From: Winogradskyella eckloniae
GTDB lineage: Bacteria; Bacteroidota; Bacteroidia; Flavobacteriales; Flavobacteriaceae
Direction of reading: 5' to 3'
DNA: 64,000 nucleotides
Assembly (NCBI RefSeq): GCF_013249045.1
Contig: NZ_JABRWP010000004.1
Span: 366,222-430,221 of the forward strand
The position numbers and the translations under genes were made by a program. The notes beneath the pieces are model-generated. The model searched no databases. It had not been told where the DNA came from and saw nothing but the letters and a program-made list of their open reading frames with translations. The first letter of the stretch is position 1. Every line of letters starts with the position of its first letter. Of this stretch, positions 8,213 through 16,575 are shown piece after piece.

Positions 8213-11200
8213 TTAAGACTTGGTTTTTTCCTTTTTTTCTTTCTGAGTTATATAATCCGGAAGAAATCCTTCATTCTCATTAAGATCATTTTCTTCTGCT
8301 CTTTTGGGTGCATTTTCTTTTCTGTTCTTTCCAGAAAATATAATTTGAAGAAACTCTTTGAAGGTATCAAATTCTACATTATAAGATAAACCTACGCCTT
8401 GTGTGTATCCTATTTCATCTACAAGGTTAACTATACTATTTTCTCTATTAAAGACTTTAGCCCTTAGTGTGCCATCTTCATTTAATAAAAAATCAATTTG
8501 AACATCGCCACTAATTACCGTTTGGCTGGCACTACCAAATGGTACACCAACCTTTCCATTCACTAAAATTTTATCACTTATTTTAGTTTGAAGTGTTAGT
8601 CCTACCGTAGAATTGGTTTGTAATTCTGGCGTGTCTTGGCCAAGTTCTAAATCTATACCAACGTCTAAATTTCCATTATTGGTACCAAATAGGTTATTAA
8701 CAATGCCTGATAAACGCTCTGAAATGGTTCCTGTAAAATTAGCACCTTCTATACCATTAGAAAAACCACCTGTGGCCAAAAAGATTAAGGCTTGGTTGTC
8801 TTTTTCTTCTTTTGATGACAATCTGTATTCTAACTCTGATTTTACAGTGGAGCTTACGCCAGGAAATCTAAAATCGAATTCTGGTACTGGTTGTTCTAAT
8901 GGTCCTGTTAAATGAATTTCTACTTCTACATCTATACTTTGAGTCACCGGATTATCTAATAATACCGAAGGGTTAGCATCGCCAGAATACACTGCTTTTA
9001 AATTTAACTCTGCTCCTAAAGGATCACCTTGCCATACAATATTGCCGCCTTGCTCTACTTTAAACTTTTTTTCTACAAATCCGCCATACTTAAAGTTATA
9101 GAAACCTTCATAGACGGTAAAATCACCTGTCATATTAAAAGTACCATTGGTGTTAATATAAAAATTAAGCGTCCCTTCACCTTTACCTTTTATTGTGCTT
9201 CCGGCTTCCTTATCTATTACTATTTCTATAGAAGCATTTTGATTTACGTTGAGATCAAAATCTAAAATCAATCCTTTGACTTCTATTTGCTCTGATATTT
9301 TACCTTTGACTTTGGCTAATTTTTCTTCTGGACTTAAAAAATGGATATAAGAGTTATCTCCAAAACTTTCGGCATCGTTTAAGGGAATAAAAAACTCGGT
9401 TCCGGCTTCTGTTCTTCCATTATTAACTTCAATAACCAATTGTTCCGTTGGCCCTTTTATTTCTGCTGTTCCTGAAATAAAACCGGTTCCATAATATAAT
9501 TCATCTTCGGACTCTTCGGTATTTAATACTAATAGTCGGTTGGTATTTAGTCGTAATCCCAATCGCCATTCTGAAAAGTTATGATGCTCTATGAACCCGT
9601 TTAGATTTCCTTTTGAGAAAAATTCTGAATCGGTCATGGCAACATTCTTAAAAATAAATTGCTGTCCTCTCAACTCTACTTTAGAATCAAAATCAAAGCC
9701 ATAATCTACATTTAAATACGGAATAGACATACCAGCTCTGTCTAATAACAACTCGCCATCAATGCTAGGCTTTTTTAAACTTCCTGAAACTTTAGCATTC
9801 CCAGAAACCAATCCTCTTATATTATTTATAACGCCTTCACCTAATGGATTTAAAGGGTCTAACATAAATTCATCAAAACTTACATCTAAGTTTATTTCAG
9901 GATTATTTTCGGCAACATCTATGTTTCCTTTAGCGCTTAACGACTTAATATTATCATTGATTAAGGATACATCTACAGCGTAATCTGTAATAGAATTATT
10001 CCCTTCTACTTTAGCTTTAAGATTGCCTAAATCATAGTCATTTACAAAAAGTCCACTAATTTCTACATTAGATCTCGGAAGAAAAACACCATTACTTTGC
10101 TTAATTTCTAGCTTTCCATTAACCAAACCTTTTAACGCCAAACTATCTATGCGTGGTGTAATCTTTACGAGTTGTACATCTTTAAAATTGACATCTATAT
10201 CTTTATTTATAGAATCACTGATTGTACCAGATAACAAAATTTCTTCGTTGCCTTGTGTAATTCTAATAGGTGCAATATCAAACGCTTTAAAATCTCTATC
10301 AAATCGAATTTTATTCAATGAATCTTTTTCTGAATTTAAAAGCCACTCATAGCCTTTAAATAACACGTCTGATTTTCTAATGCCTACAACCGACTTATTT
10401 AATTTATCAATGGTATAAAAGAGATTTAGGTTGTAATTGTCTTTGTTGTTTTTGCCACCTTTAAATTCAGTTTTAATTAATAACGTGTCTCGCTTGGTCA
10501 CGTTTATTAAACTAAAATCGGACATGTTATAAACACCAGTGCCAACACTATCAATTTCAATATATGTGTTGTATAGCGGATTACTGTTATCTATATTAAC
10601 ATTTATCTTATTGGCAAAATAATCTTTAAACTTAATTTCTGGCGAATTAAAGGTTAGTTCAAAGCCTTTTTCATCTGTTTCAATTCGGCCTTCAATAAAC
10701 GTATTTTTTCCTAGTGTTAAATCCTTAAAGAATACAGCTGCAATTTTTGAGTAAATATCAAATTTAAAATCGAGATACTGCCCTTCTTCTAATTGGTTAG
10801 GAACATAATTGGTATAAATACTACCTACAGAATTTTCTATTAATCCAATAACATCTTTTACATTAAATAAACCTGTTATTTTTCCGCTAATTATATCTGG
10901 AGAATTAATAGAAATAGAGCGCTCTTGTTCCTCAAATGAAGAAATAATATCAAAATCTTCAAAGACATAACTACCATCTTGGTTTTTGTAAGTGGTATTT
11001 TTTATGTTAATCGCTCCTGCGGCATTGTCTAAATTGGAGCCTGTACCATTCATACTAACTAAGCCTCTAAACTCTGATATATCATCTCTGGTAACAAAGT
11101 TTAATTTATTGAGGTTGGCATAACCTACTTCTGCTTTAAAATCGAACTTATTGATATCTTGCGAAAAATCGACCAACCCATTAAAATTAAGTTGCAGGTT

Positions 11201-12670
11201 TAAATCCTCTACATTAATGAGTCCGTTGAATATATTGTTTCCTAAATCTCCTGAGAGTACAATATCTTGATACGTATAGCCATTATATTGCAACATGGAC
11301 ACTTCACCTTTGACATCTGTTCTTAGATTATTAATGGTAAAACCTTTGCCATCAACATCGAGATTTAATGTGGTGGCCTTTACCAAAGGGTCGTTTATCA
11401 ATTTACCAATATCAAACTCTTCTAAAACCACATTACCAATATAATTGGCATTATCTATATTATCTATATTAGTTAATTGTAAATCTGATTTTATATAGCC
11501 TAAATCTGTATGAATATCTATATTAGCTTCAATCCGTTTTGCTGTAATAAATGAGGTTCCTGTAATATTAAAATTTCCAACTTTGTTAATCACAGTAGGA
11601 ATTGATTTCCCTAAAAGTCTTGGCATCAAAGCTGTTAAATCGTTATAATTTGATGCTAAATTTTGAAACTTTCCTTCGAGAGCAAAACTATCATCTTCTC
11701 TATTAAATAAATTTTTAAACGTAATATCGCCAATAATTCGCGTATTAGAAGAGGTACTAACATTAAGGTTGGTCGCGATTAAGTTATTTAAAGTACCTGA
11801 TAAATCTGCATTTAGTATTGCATGTTGGTTGGTACCAAATTCATCAAAAAAGACATTTAATTCGGTTAAAGAAATATTAGAATCTCTAAAACTTGCATCA
11901 ACGTTAACCTTATCTGTAAATTGAGCAAAATCTTCTCGTTTATAGTTGAATGTAAGATCACCTTTTAGCTCAGATTGTTCTGTTGTAATATTAAGATCAC
12001 CAAAATTCATGTGATCTAAAGTGTATTCAAAATTGGCCATTAAGTTTTTAACAGCAATGCCTCTACTGTCTGTAAAACCTAATTTATTAATTCGGCATCG
12101 CACTTCAGGACCATTAATTAAAAAATTGGTGGTGTTGGCATTGAGTTCAGAAAACTCAAAAACCTCTGGTGTTTCTAAATTTTCATTAATGAGTCTAAAA
12201 ATTCCGCCTTCGATAGACACATCACTCGATGAGAATAAGAATTCACTTGGTCCTACTCTAGGATTATCATTATCAAACTTCGCCACGAAAATATCTAAGT
12301 TAGATTCCTTTTCGTTGAGATAGGTTTTATGATTAAAAATAACATTTTGAAGGTCGATATCTCCAAAATTCAATTTTGTATTTAGAAGATTCTTAAAACT
12401 AATAATAGAACTATTTAGTTCACCTACACTGATGAGCGTATCTTTTTTGTAATCTCTAATTAAAATTTCTTTTAACTCAATATCGCCATTTAGTTGCATC
12501 CCAACTCTACCAATATTGATGTTTGTTTTAAAATCGTTATTAATTCTGGTGGTAACATACTTACCTAACCTTGTTTGTACAGCAGGAATAGATAAAATCA
12601 AAAACAAAATGATAAACAGCAACACAATTATTGCGACCAGTTTACCGATTATTTTGAGTATGCGTTTGAT
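8213..12670 (-). CDS. TamB-like translocation/assembly protein (DUF490)
   Basis: About 1470-1485 residues. A single N-terminal membrane anchor (FIILFLILSIPAVQT) is followed by a very long run of beta-rich repeats. The C-terminal TamB domain includes DFTVYEGFYNFKYGG and the final EIGYTQGVGLSYNVEFDTFKEFLQIIF. TamB-like proteins span the periplasm and help move lipids or outer-membrane proteins. No ATG is available: the first standard start in frame is GTG at 12625, which would cut off the basic pre-anchor stretch IKRILKIIGKLVAIIV. I extend to the ATC at 12668-12670, just after which the usual KRILK sequence begins. The last 50 residues are rich in Lys and Glu. It is divergent from tsaD. Confidence 0.8.
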   Translation of the reverse strand: MKRILKIIGKLVAIIVLLFIILFLILSIPAVQTRLGKYVTTRINNDFKTNINIGRVGMQLNGDIELKEILIRDYKKDTLISVGELNSSIISFKNLLNTKLNFGDIDLQNVIFNHKTYLNEKESNLDIFVAKFDNDNPRVGPSEFLFSSSDVSIEGGIFRLINENLETPEVFEFSELNANTTNFLINGPEVRCRINKLGFTDSRGIAVKNLMANFEYTLDHMNFGDLNITTEQSELKGDLTFNYKREDFAQFTDKVNVDASFRDSNISLTELNVFFDEFGTNQHAILNADLSGTLNNLIATNLNVSTSSNTRIIGDITFKNLFNREDDSFALEGKFQNLASNYNDLTALMPRLLGKSIPTVINKVGNFNITGTSFITAKRIEANIDIHTDLGYIKSDLQLTNIDNIDNANYIGNVVLEEFDIGKLINDPLVKATTLNLDVDGKGFTINNLRTDVKGEVSMLQYNGYTYQDIVLSGDLGNNIFNGLINVEDLNLQLNFNGLVDFSQDINKFDFKAEVGYANLNKLNFVTRDDISEFRGLVSMNGTGSNLDNAAGAINIKNTTYKNQDGSYVFEDFDIISSFEEQERSISINSPDIISGKITGLFNVKDVIGLIENSVGSIYTNYVPNQLEEGQYLDFKFDIYSKIAAVFFKDLTLGKNTFIEGRIETDEKGFELTFNSPEIKFKDYFANKINVNIDNSNPLYNTYIEIDSVGTGVYNMSDFSLINVTKRDTLLIKTEFKGGKNNKDNYNLNLFYTIDKLNKSVVGIRKSDVLFKGYEWLLNSEKDSLNKIRFDRDFKAFDIAPIRITQGNEEILLSGTISDSINKDIDVNFKDVQLVKITPRIDSLALKGLVNGKLEIKQSNGVFLPRSNVEISGLFVNDYDLGNLKAKVEGNNSITDYAVDVSLINDNIKSLSAKGNIDVAENNPEINLDVSFDEFMLDPLNPLGEGVINNIRGLVSGNAKVSGSLKKPSIDGELLLDRAGMSIPYLNVDYGFDFDSKVELRGQQFIFKNVAMTDSEFFSKGNLNGFIEHHNFSEWRLGLRLNTNRLLVLNTEESEDELYYGTGFISGTAEIKGPTEQLVIEVNNGRTEAGTEFFIPLNDAESFGDNSYIHFLSPEEKLAKVKGKISEQIEVKGLILDFDLNVNQNASIEIVIDKEAGSTIKGKGEGTLNFYINTNGTFNMTGDFTVYEGFYNFKYGGFVEKKFKVEQGGNIVWQGDPLGAELNLKAVYSGDANPSVLLDNPVTQSIDVEVEIHLTGPLEQPVPEFDFRFPGVSSTVKSELEYRLSSKEEKDNQALIFLATGGFSNGIEGANFTGTISERLSGIVNNLFGTNNGNLDVGIDLELGQDTPELQTNSTVGLTLQTKISDKILVNGKVGVPFGSASQTVISGDVQIDFLLNEDGTLRAKVFNRENSIVNLVDEIGYTQGVGLSYNVEFDTFKEFLQIIFSGKNRKENAPKRAEENDLNENEGFLPDYITQKEKKEKTKS

Positions 12671-12703
12671 AGAATTTTACGTTTTAAAGTTTGAAATCTT
12701 CCT

Positions 12704-12711
12704 TACCTTTG
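12704..12711 (+). promoter_or_regulatory. Putative tsaD promoter -7 element
   Basis: TACCTTTG matches the Bacteroidetes -7 consensus TAnnTTTG exactly. The -33 region is only T-rich (TTTT near 12682). It lies 76 bp upstream of the chosen tsaD start and immediately beyond the 5' end of the divergent TamB-like gene. Confidence 0.45.
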
Positions 12712-12786
12712 TATTCATAATACGTTATAAAATTGGCAATGGACTTTAACTTGTAAAATTAACAATTATTGTGCCTAATATCTACT

Positions 12787-13809
12787 ATGGAAAAAGAAAA
12801 TATTTATATCTTAGGAATTGAATCCTCTTGCGATGACACATCTGCTGCCATATTATGTAATACTAAAATTTTAAGCAATGTTGTTGCAGATCAAAAAATT
12901 CATGCGGAGTATGGTGGTGTTGTGCCAGAATTGGCATCGCGAGCGCATCAGCAAAACATAGTTCCTGTAGTGCATCAGGCCATTGAAAAAGCAGGTATTA
13001 CCAAAGCCCAACTCAGTGCAGTAGCATTTACAAGAGGTCCAGGATTAATGGGTTCACTTTTAGTAGGCACCTCATTTGCTAAATCTTTGGCTTACGGCTT
13101 TGATGTTCCGCTTATTGATGTGAACCATATGCAAGCTCACATTTTGGCGCACTTTATTGAAGAAGACGGTCATAAAACGCCTCCATTTCCGTTTTTGGCA
13201 ATGACAATTTCTGGAGGACACACCCAAATTGTAAAGGTTAATAATTTCTTTGATATGGAGGTTATTGGAGAAACCATTGATGATGCTGTTGGAGAAGCCT
13301 ATGATAAAAGCGGAAAAATTTTAGGTTTAGGCTATCCTGCTGGACCTGAAATTGACAGACGTGCGCAACTCGGAAACCCTAAAGCGTATCAATTTACCAA
13401 ACCCAAAGTAGAGGGCTTAAATTTTAGCTTTTCGGGATTAAAAACCAATATCTTGTATTTTATTCAGCGTGAGGTAAAGTTAAATCCTAATTTTATTGAA
13501 GACCACCTTAATGATATTTGCGCTTCTATTCAATACACCATTATTGGCATTTTAATGGCTAAACTAAAACTTGCCGTAAAACAAACAGGCATCAACCACA
13601 TTGCTATAGGTGGAGGCGTTTCTGCGAATTCTGGCATTAGAACAGCGCTACAAAATGCAGAGCAGAAATTTGGATGGACTAGCTATATTCCAAAATTTGA
13701 ATACACCACTGACAATGCTGCTATGATTGCGATAGTGGGTTACTTAAAATATTTAAATCGCGATTTTTCTGATTTTGATGTTATGGCTACCGCACGATTA
13801 AAGATTTAA
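12787..13809 (+). CDS. tsaD: tRNA N6-adenosine threonylcarbamoyltransferase
   Basis: I start this gene at the ATG at 12787 (MEKENIYILGIESSCDDTSAA), giving 340 residues; a start six codons upstream (12769) is possible but adds atypical residues. TsaD transfers the threonylcarbamoyl group to A37 of ANN-reading tRNAs, in complex with TsaB and TsaE. Metal ligands H114 and H118 are in VNHMQAHILAHF. The ASKHA phosphate motifs are at the N-terminus, and FSFSGLKT and GGGVSANSGIR are present. Length is normal. No sign of co-transcription with other tsa genes. Confidence 0.96.
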   Translation: MEKENIYILGIESSCDDTSAAILCNTKILSNVVADQKIHAEYGGVVPELASRAHQQNIVPVVHQAIEKAGITKAQLSAVAFTRGPGLMGSLLVGTSFAKSLAYGFDVPLIDVNHMQAHILAHFIEEDGHKTPPFPFLAMTISGGHTQIVKVNNFFDMEVIGETIDDAVGEAYDKSGKILGLGYPAGPEIDRRAQLGNPKAYQFTKPKVEGLNFSFSGLKTNILYFIQREVKLNPNFIEDHLNDICASIQYTIIGILMAKLKLAVKQTGINHIAIGGGVSANSGIRTALQNAEQKFGWTSYIPKFEYTTDNAAMIAIVGYLKYLNRDFSDFDVMATARLKI

Positions 13810-14198
13810 GTCGTAAGTTACAATATGGCCTTACCTCCTACCTCCTTATAAAACCTTGGTTTTTATTCTGAGCAACACTTGTCATTAAAGCCCTTTCTGT
13901 TTTTATACAACAGTAAATAAAGGCTATATTTTTATTGATAAAAAATTCTTATTATATTGTAATCTAGATAGATATAAGTTGTTGATTATATATCTTAGTT
14001 GGCTGTAATTTGAGAATCGTACTTCAAAACAAAGTAGATTATTCCAATCAAAATTCAGTTTGAAAATAACTGACCAAAAACTTGTTTAATTCAGATTAAT
14101 TTTGTATATTAATAGCTAACAAATTCGCAGACTACTGGTCGCAGGTTTGGAACAGAATAAAATTGTTCTTTGTCATAGTGTTTTACTTAATATTAACT
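13810..14198. other. Non-coding stretch after tsaD
   Basis: This AT-rich stretch shows no convincing coding frame, RNA gene or repeat. A TAATTTTG at 14097-14104 fits the -7 consensus for a plus-strand transcript leading into the small gene unit at 14.2-14.4 kb, but no -33 element is spaced correctly. A weak GAACA/TGTTC inverted repeat is near 14150-14172. Confidence 0.4.
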
Positions 14199-14219
14199 CG
14201 AATGTATACTATACATTCG
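14199..14219. promoter_or_regulatory. 21-bp perfect palindrome, candidate operator
   Basis: Arms CGAATGTATA and TATACATTCG flank a single central C at 14209, without mismatch. No terminator-like T-run follows, so a protein-binding site is more likely than a terminator. It lies 25 bp upstream of the ATG at 14244 and 85 bp upstream of the ATG with a strong ribosome-binding site at 14304. Confidence 0.45.
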
Positions 14220-14243
14220 TACGAGAGTACCAAACAGCTTGTA

Positions 14244-14384
14244 ATGAGCTACAATATTGAAATATTTAATAACGAGAATATAAATAAAGAAAAGGAGGAA
14301 ATTATGTTGAAAAAAAATATTGAAAATTTAGAAAGTAAGACAATGAACATATCTAATCAACCTGTTAGGCATTCAATTATATAA
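14244..14384 (+). CDS. Possible small peptide gene, unknown function
   Basis: This is a short frame of 46 codons from the ATG at 14244, or 26 codons from the ATG at 14304. The latter is preceded by AAGGAGG at a proper distance (14292-14298), which is rare in this phylum and in this window. The 26-residue version begins MLKKNIENLESKTMN and ends PVRHSII. The stop codon is fused to a good terminator, and a perfect palindrome lies upstream, so the unit looks like a transcribed gene. I do not recognise the peptide; a modified-peptide precursor or signal peptide is conceivable but unsupported by any neighbour. It could equally be a small RNA. Confidence 0.3.
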   Translation: MSYNIEIFNNENINKEKEEIMLKKNIENLESKTMNISNQPVRHSII

Positions 14385-14413
14385 AAGCTCTTCATTCGAA
14401 GGGCTTTTTTTTT
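14383..14413 (+). terminator. Intrinsic terminator of the small peptide unit
   Basis: The stem AGCTCTTC/GAAGGGCT (one G-T pair) closes a four-base loop ATTC and is followed by nine T residues. It begins at the stop codon of the small frame. The A-run on the left could also serve the convergent PIN-domain gene. Confidence 0.75.
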
Positions 14414-14436
14414 GACTAAAAACAACCAGAATAAAA

Positions 14437-14919
14437 TTAAAACAATCTTCCTAATTTATCATTTAGTGGAATAGTCAAATCAATAAACTCAAAATTTAAA
14501 TTATGTGATTTCCCTAAAGGCTCAATCATTTTTCCTAACGATTTCCTGTCCTTTGTGATATAAGCATCAATTTTCCTATTATGAATTTGAGAGAATAACT
14601 TAATATCGTTTATTATAACTTTTCTTAGCTCGGTTTCCCTTAAAGTTTCATTTCCTTTGAGTTCTAAAAAAAAGCTACCAGCAGTTTTAGCATCTGCATA
14701 ATCAAATTCTAACAATCTAAAAGCATTAAGTGAAAGTAAATTATCTGGGTCATCACCAACAGCATATTCACTAACTACAATCGTAGAAAGATACATCTCT
14801 ATCCCATTTTCCAAAAAATACTCAAAGTAATCTTTAGCATTTTGATGAAATTCATCATCCGATTTTAATAATCGAATACAGAAGGAATTATCTAAAAGAA
14901 CACTACTTATTCCTTTCAT
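14437..14919 (-). CDS. PIN-domain protein, probable RNase
   Basis: This 160-residue protein has the spacing of PIN nucleases: D10 (VLLDNS), E51 (VVSEYA), D105 (IINDIKL) and D119/D124 (DAYITKDRKSL). Together these make the acidic Mg2+ site. PIN proteins cut RNA and are often the toxins of type II toxin-antitoxin pairs. The start overlaps the stop of the upstream 271-codon gene by 4 bp (ATGA), so the pair is translationally coupled. The partner is much larger than a VapB antitoxin, so this may be an RNA-processing or defence pair rather than a VapBC module. Confidence 0.72.
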   Translation of the reverse strand: MKGISSVLLDNSFCIRLLKSDDEFHQNAKDYFEYFLENGIEMYLSTIVVSEYAVGDDPDNLLSLNAFRLLEFDYADAKTAGSFFLELKGNETLRETELRKVIINDIKLFSQIHNRKIDAYITKDRKSLGKMIEPLGKSHNLNFEFIDLTIPLNDKLGRLF

Positions 14920-15731
14920 ATTCCATCTGTTTTTAAATCATCAATCCATGCATCTACATTTGTAATTTTACTTAAATTAACAGAAGCCTTTTTAATAACC
15001 TTTTCCAATAGAGATTTATTAAAAACAGGTTGGTATTGTATAAATTCAATCAACTCTAAATCAGATAATTTATCATCTTCTAAACTCTTCTTACCTCGGA
15101 CTTTTATTCCATATGGCTTATATGTTTTCTTTTCGCCATTCATTATCTGCTCTTTTGTAGCAGAAATAGTTAGATTACCATACTTTTTAGTACTGATATG
15201 TAAATTCGGATTTTTACCGCCTTCTTGATATATTTCACCATAAAGATAAAATTCACTTTCATAAAAAGTTGGTGCAATCATTTCGAAATTTGTAGAATAA
15301 TCTATAACTAAAGAAGACTCTTTTGAAATTGAATTATTAAACTCAATTATGTAACCTTCTTTAACTGCTTTTTTCTGAAATTTATCAATTATAGATTGTC
15401 TTTTATAATCCAGAAAATCAAGATTATTACGACTTCTAATTTCACTCGTTAATCCATTAAATAATATAACAGCAGTAATTGGTAAAAAGAATTTATGCTT
15501 TGCAGAACCTTCTTCTATGTCATAAGACATATGTGGTCGATTTTGTTTTTCTTTTCGATTTGGATACAAGAATGATTCTACATCTGATATAAAGTCTTTA
15601 ACCTCATTAATATCAATGTCTTTAGGACTTAAGGAATTATCCTTATTAGTCACTCTTAATTCTATATAACCTTGTTCTTCCACTTTTCTAAAATACAAAT
15701 TTACTGAATATAAAAAAACTACTGGCAACAT
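14916..15731 (-). CDS. Unknown protein coupled to the PIN-domain gene
   Basis: Up to 271 residues, with no signal peptide and no recognised domain. The N-terminal half is charged with a short helix-rich region. The central part has beta-like stretches (FYLYGEIYQEGG, KKYGNLTISATKEQI). The C-terminal 60 residues are helical and acidic/basic, as in neutralising tails. The only upstream ATG (15731) lies inside a palindromic repeat whose border otherwise looks like the 3' end of a plus-strand gene, so residues 1-10 may be spurious and a TTG near codon 12 may be the true start. The 4-bp overlap with the PIN gene suggests a two-component toxin-antitoxin-like unit. Confidence 0.6.
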   Translation of the reverse strand: MLPVVFLYSVNLYFRKVEEQGYIELRVTNKDNSLSPKDIDINEVKDFISDVESFLYPNRKEKQNRPHMSYDIEEGSAKHKFFLPITAVILFNGLTSEIRSRNNLDFLDYKRQSIIDKFQKKAVKEGYIIEFNNSISKESSLVIDYSTNFEMIAPTFYESEFYLYGEIYQEGGKNPNLHISTKKYGNLTISATKEQIMNGEKKTYKPYGIKVRGKKSLEDDKLSDLELIEFIQYQPVFNKSLLEKVIKKASVNLSKITNVDAWIDDLKTDGI

Positions 15732-15830
15732 CGTGTATAATTAATTGCTTTTTACGTGCTTACTTGTTAAAGTTTAGTAAATTAGTTGCTAAACCACGCA
15801 ACTAACCATAAACAAACACGTTAGCCACTA
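15718..15830. repeat. Palindromic cassette-border element 1
   Basis: The left part reads ACTACTGGCAACAT followed by GTGTATAATTAATTGC. The right part, reverse-complemented, reads AGTGGCTAACGTGTTTG then TTAGTTGCGTGGTTTAGC. The two arms pair imperfectly over about 40 bases. The left part is nearly identical to the reverse complement of the right end of the element at 62902-63047. The start codon of the plus-strand gene at 15834 follows the right end by 3 bp. Confidence 0.65.
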
Positions 15831-15833
15831 TTT

Positions 15834-16451
15834 ATGAAAAACGCAACCGGAAAGATATTTAAGAATCCAACAATATTCTCAATCTTGGGAATAATTCTGA
15901 TATTGGTTGGACTGCCATTTGGAATCAACGGATTAACTTTAAATGGTGGCGGAAGTTTGGGCGGAGCAATTATCTTATTTGGAGTTTTAATAGTTGGACT
16001 AATTGTAATTCTCGACAGAATATTAGCGCATAAAGCAAACACGAAAATAATTAACAGAATTGAAATTACGATTTTGATTATTGGAATTACAATCTTTTCA
16101 TTCACAAAACGTGAAATAATTATTGACTTGAGTGATGAAAATACAGACTATTTTGTAGTGCTTGAAAATAACGGAACTTTAAAAAATTCGGAATTAGATT
16201 ATTCTTTTCCGTTCAATAAAAAAATGGAATTTAAAGACAAAGTTGGAATTATAAACTCAATCGCTGACAATTATCAACGGATTGAACTGGAGAGTCCACA
16301 CAATTGGAAAAGCAAAAGAATTCAACCTTGGAAAATGAACGACTTTAAAATCAGATTTTATTCAAACGGAGATTTGAAATTAACTGACAAAGAAGTTGAC
16401 TCGATAATAAATAAAGAAATAAAAACATTGCCCAACAATAGCTATAAGTAA
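15834..16451 (+). CDS. Membrane protein of unknown function
   Basis: This 205-residue protein has three predicted membrane helices (about residues 14-34, 42-62, 75-93) followed by a soluble C-terminal domain of about 110 residues with no signature I recognise. Codon use and AT content resemble the neighbours. It is a single-gene unit between two palindromic elements, the first ending 3 bp before its ATG. Topology suggests an inner-membrane anchor with a cytoplasmic or periplasmic sensor or immunity-like domain, which is a guess. Confidence 0.6.
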   Translation: MKNATGKIFKNPTIFSILGIILILVGLPFGINGLTLNGGGSLGGAIILFGVLIVGLIVILDRILAHKANTKIINRIEITILIIGITIFSFTKREIIIDLSDENTDYFVVLENNGTLKNSELDYSFPFNKKMEFKDKVGIINSIADNYQRIELESPHNWKSKRIQPWKMNDFKIRFYSNGDLKLTDKEVDSIINKEIKTLPNNSYK

Positions 16452-16558
16452 TGGCTTGCCCTCGCCTACTTCAATATATTCTTATAAATTTTATCGGATT
16501 GTATTTGCTAACTTTAGGGCTTTAACTATGTAACGATAAACAAAACCGTTGCAACCAT
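16452..16558. repeat. Palindromic cassette-border element 2 (degenerate)
   Basis: The right half carries GGGCTTTAACTATGTAACG followed by ATAAACAAAACCGTTGCAAC. It aligns with the right halves of the elements at 15718-15830 and 18574-18692. TGGCTTGC at the left end can pair with GCAACCA at the right end. Internal TTATCG/CGATAA arms are also present. It precedes the esterase gene by 17 bp. Confidence 0.5.
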
Positions 16559-16575
16559 ATTGACACCTGAAAAAT

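Noticed and set aside
15821..16105. Minus-strand frame opposite the 205-residue membrane protein gene
   Set aside because: Its hydrophobic, Ile/Pro-rich composition mirrors the real membrane helices on the other strand.
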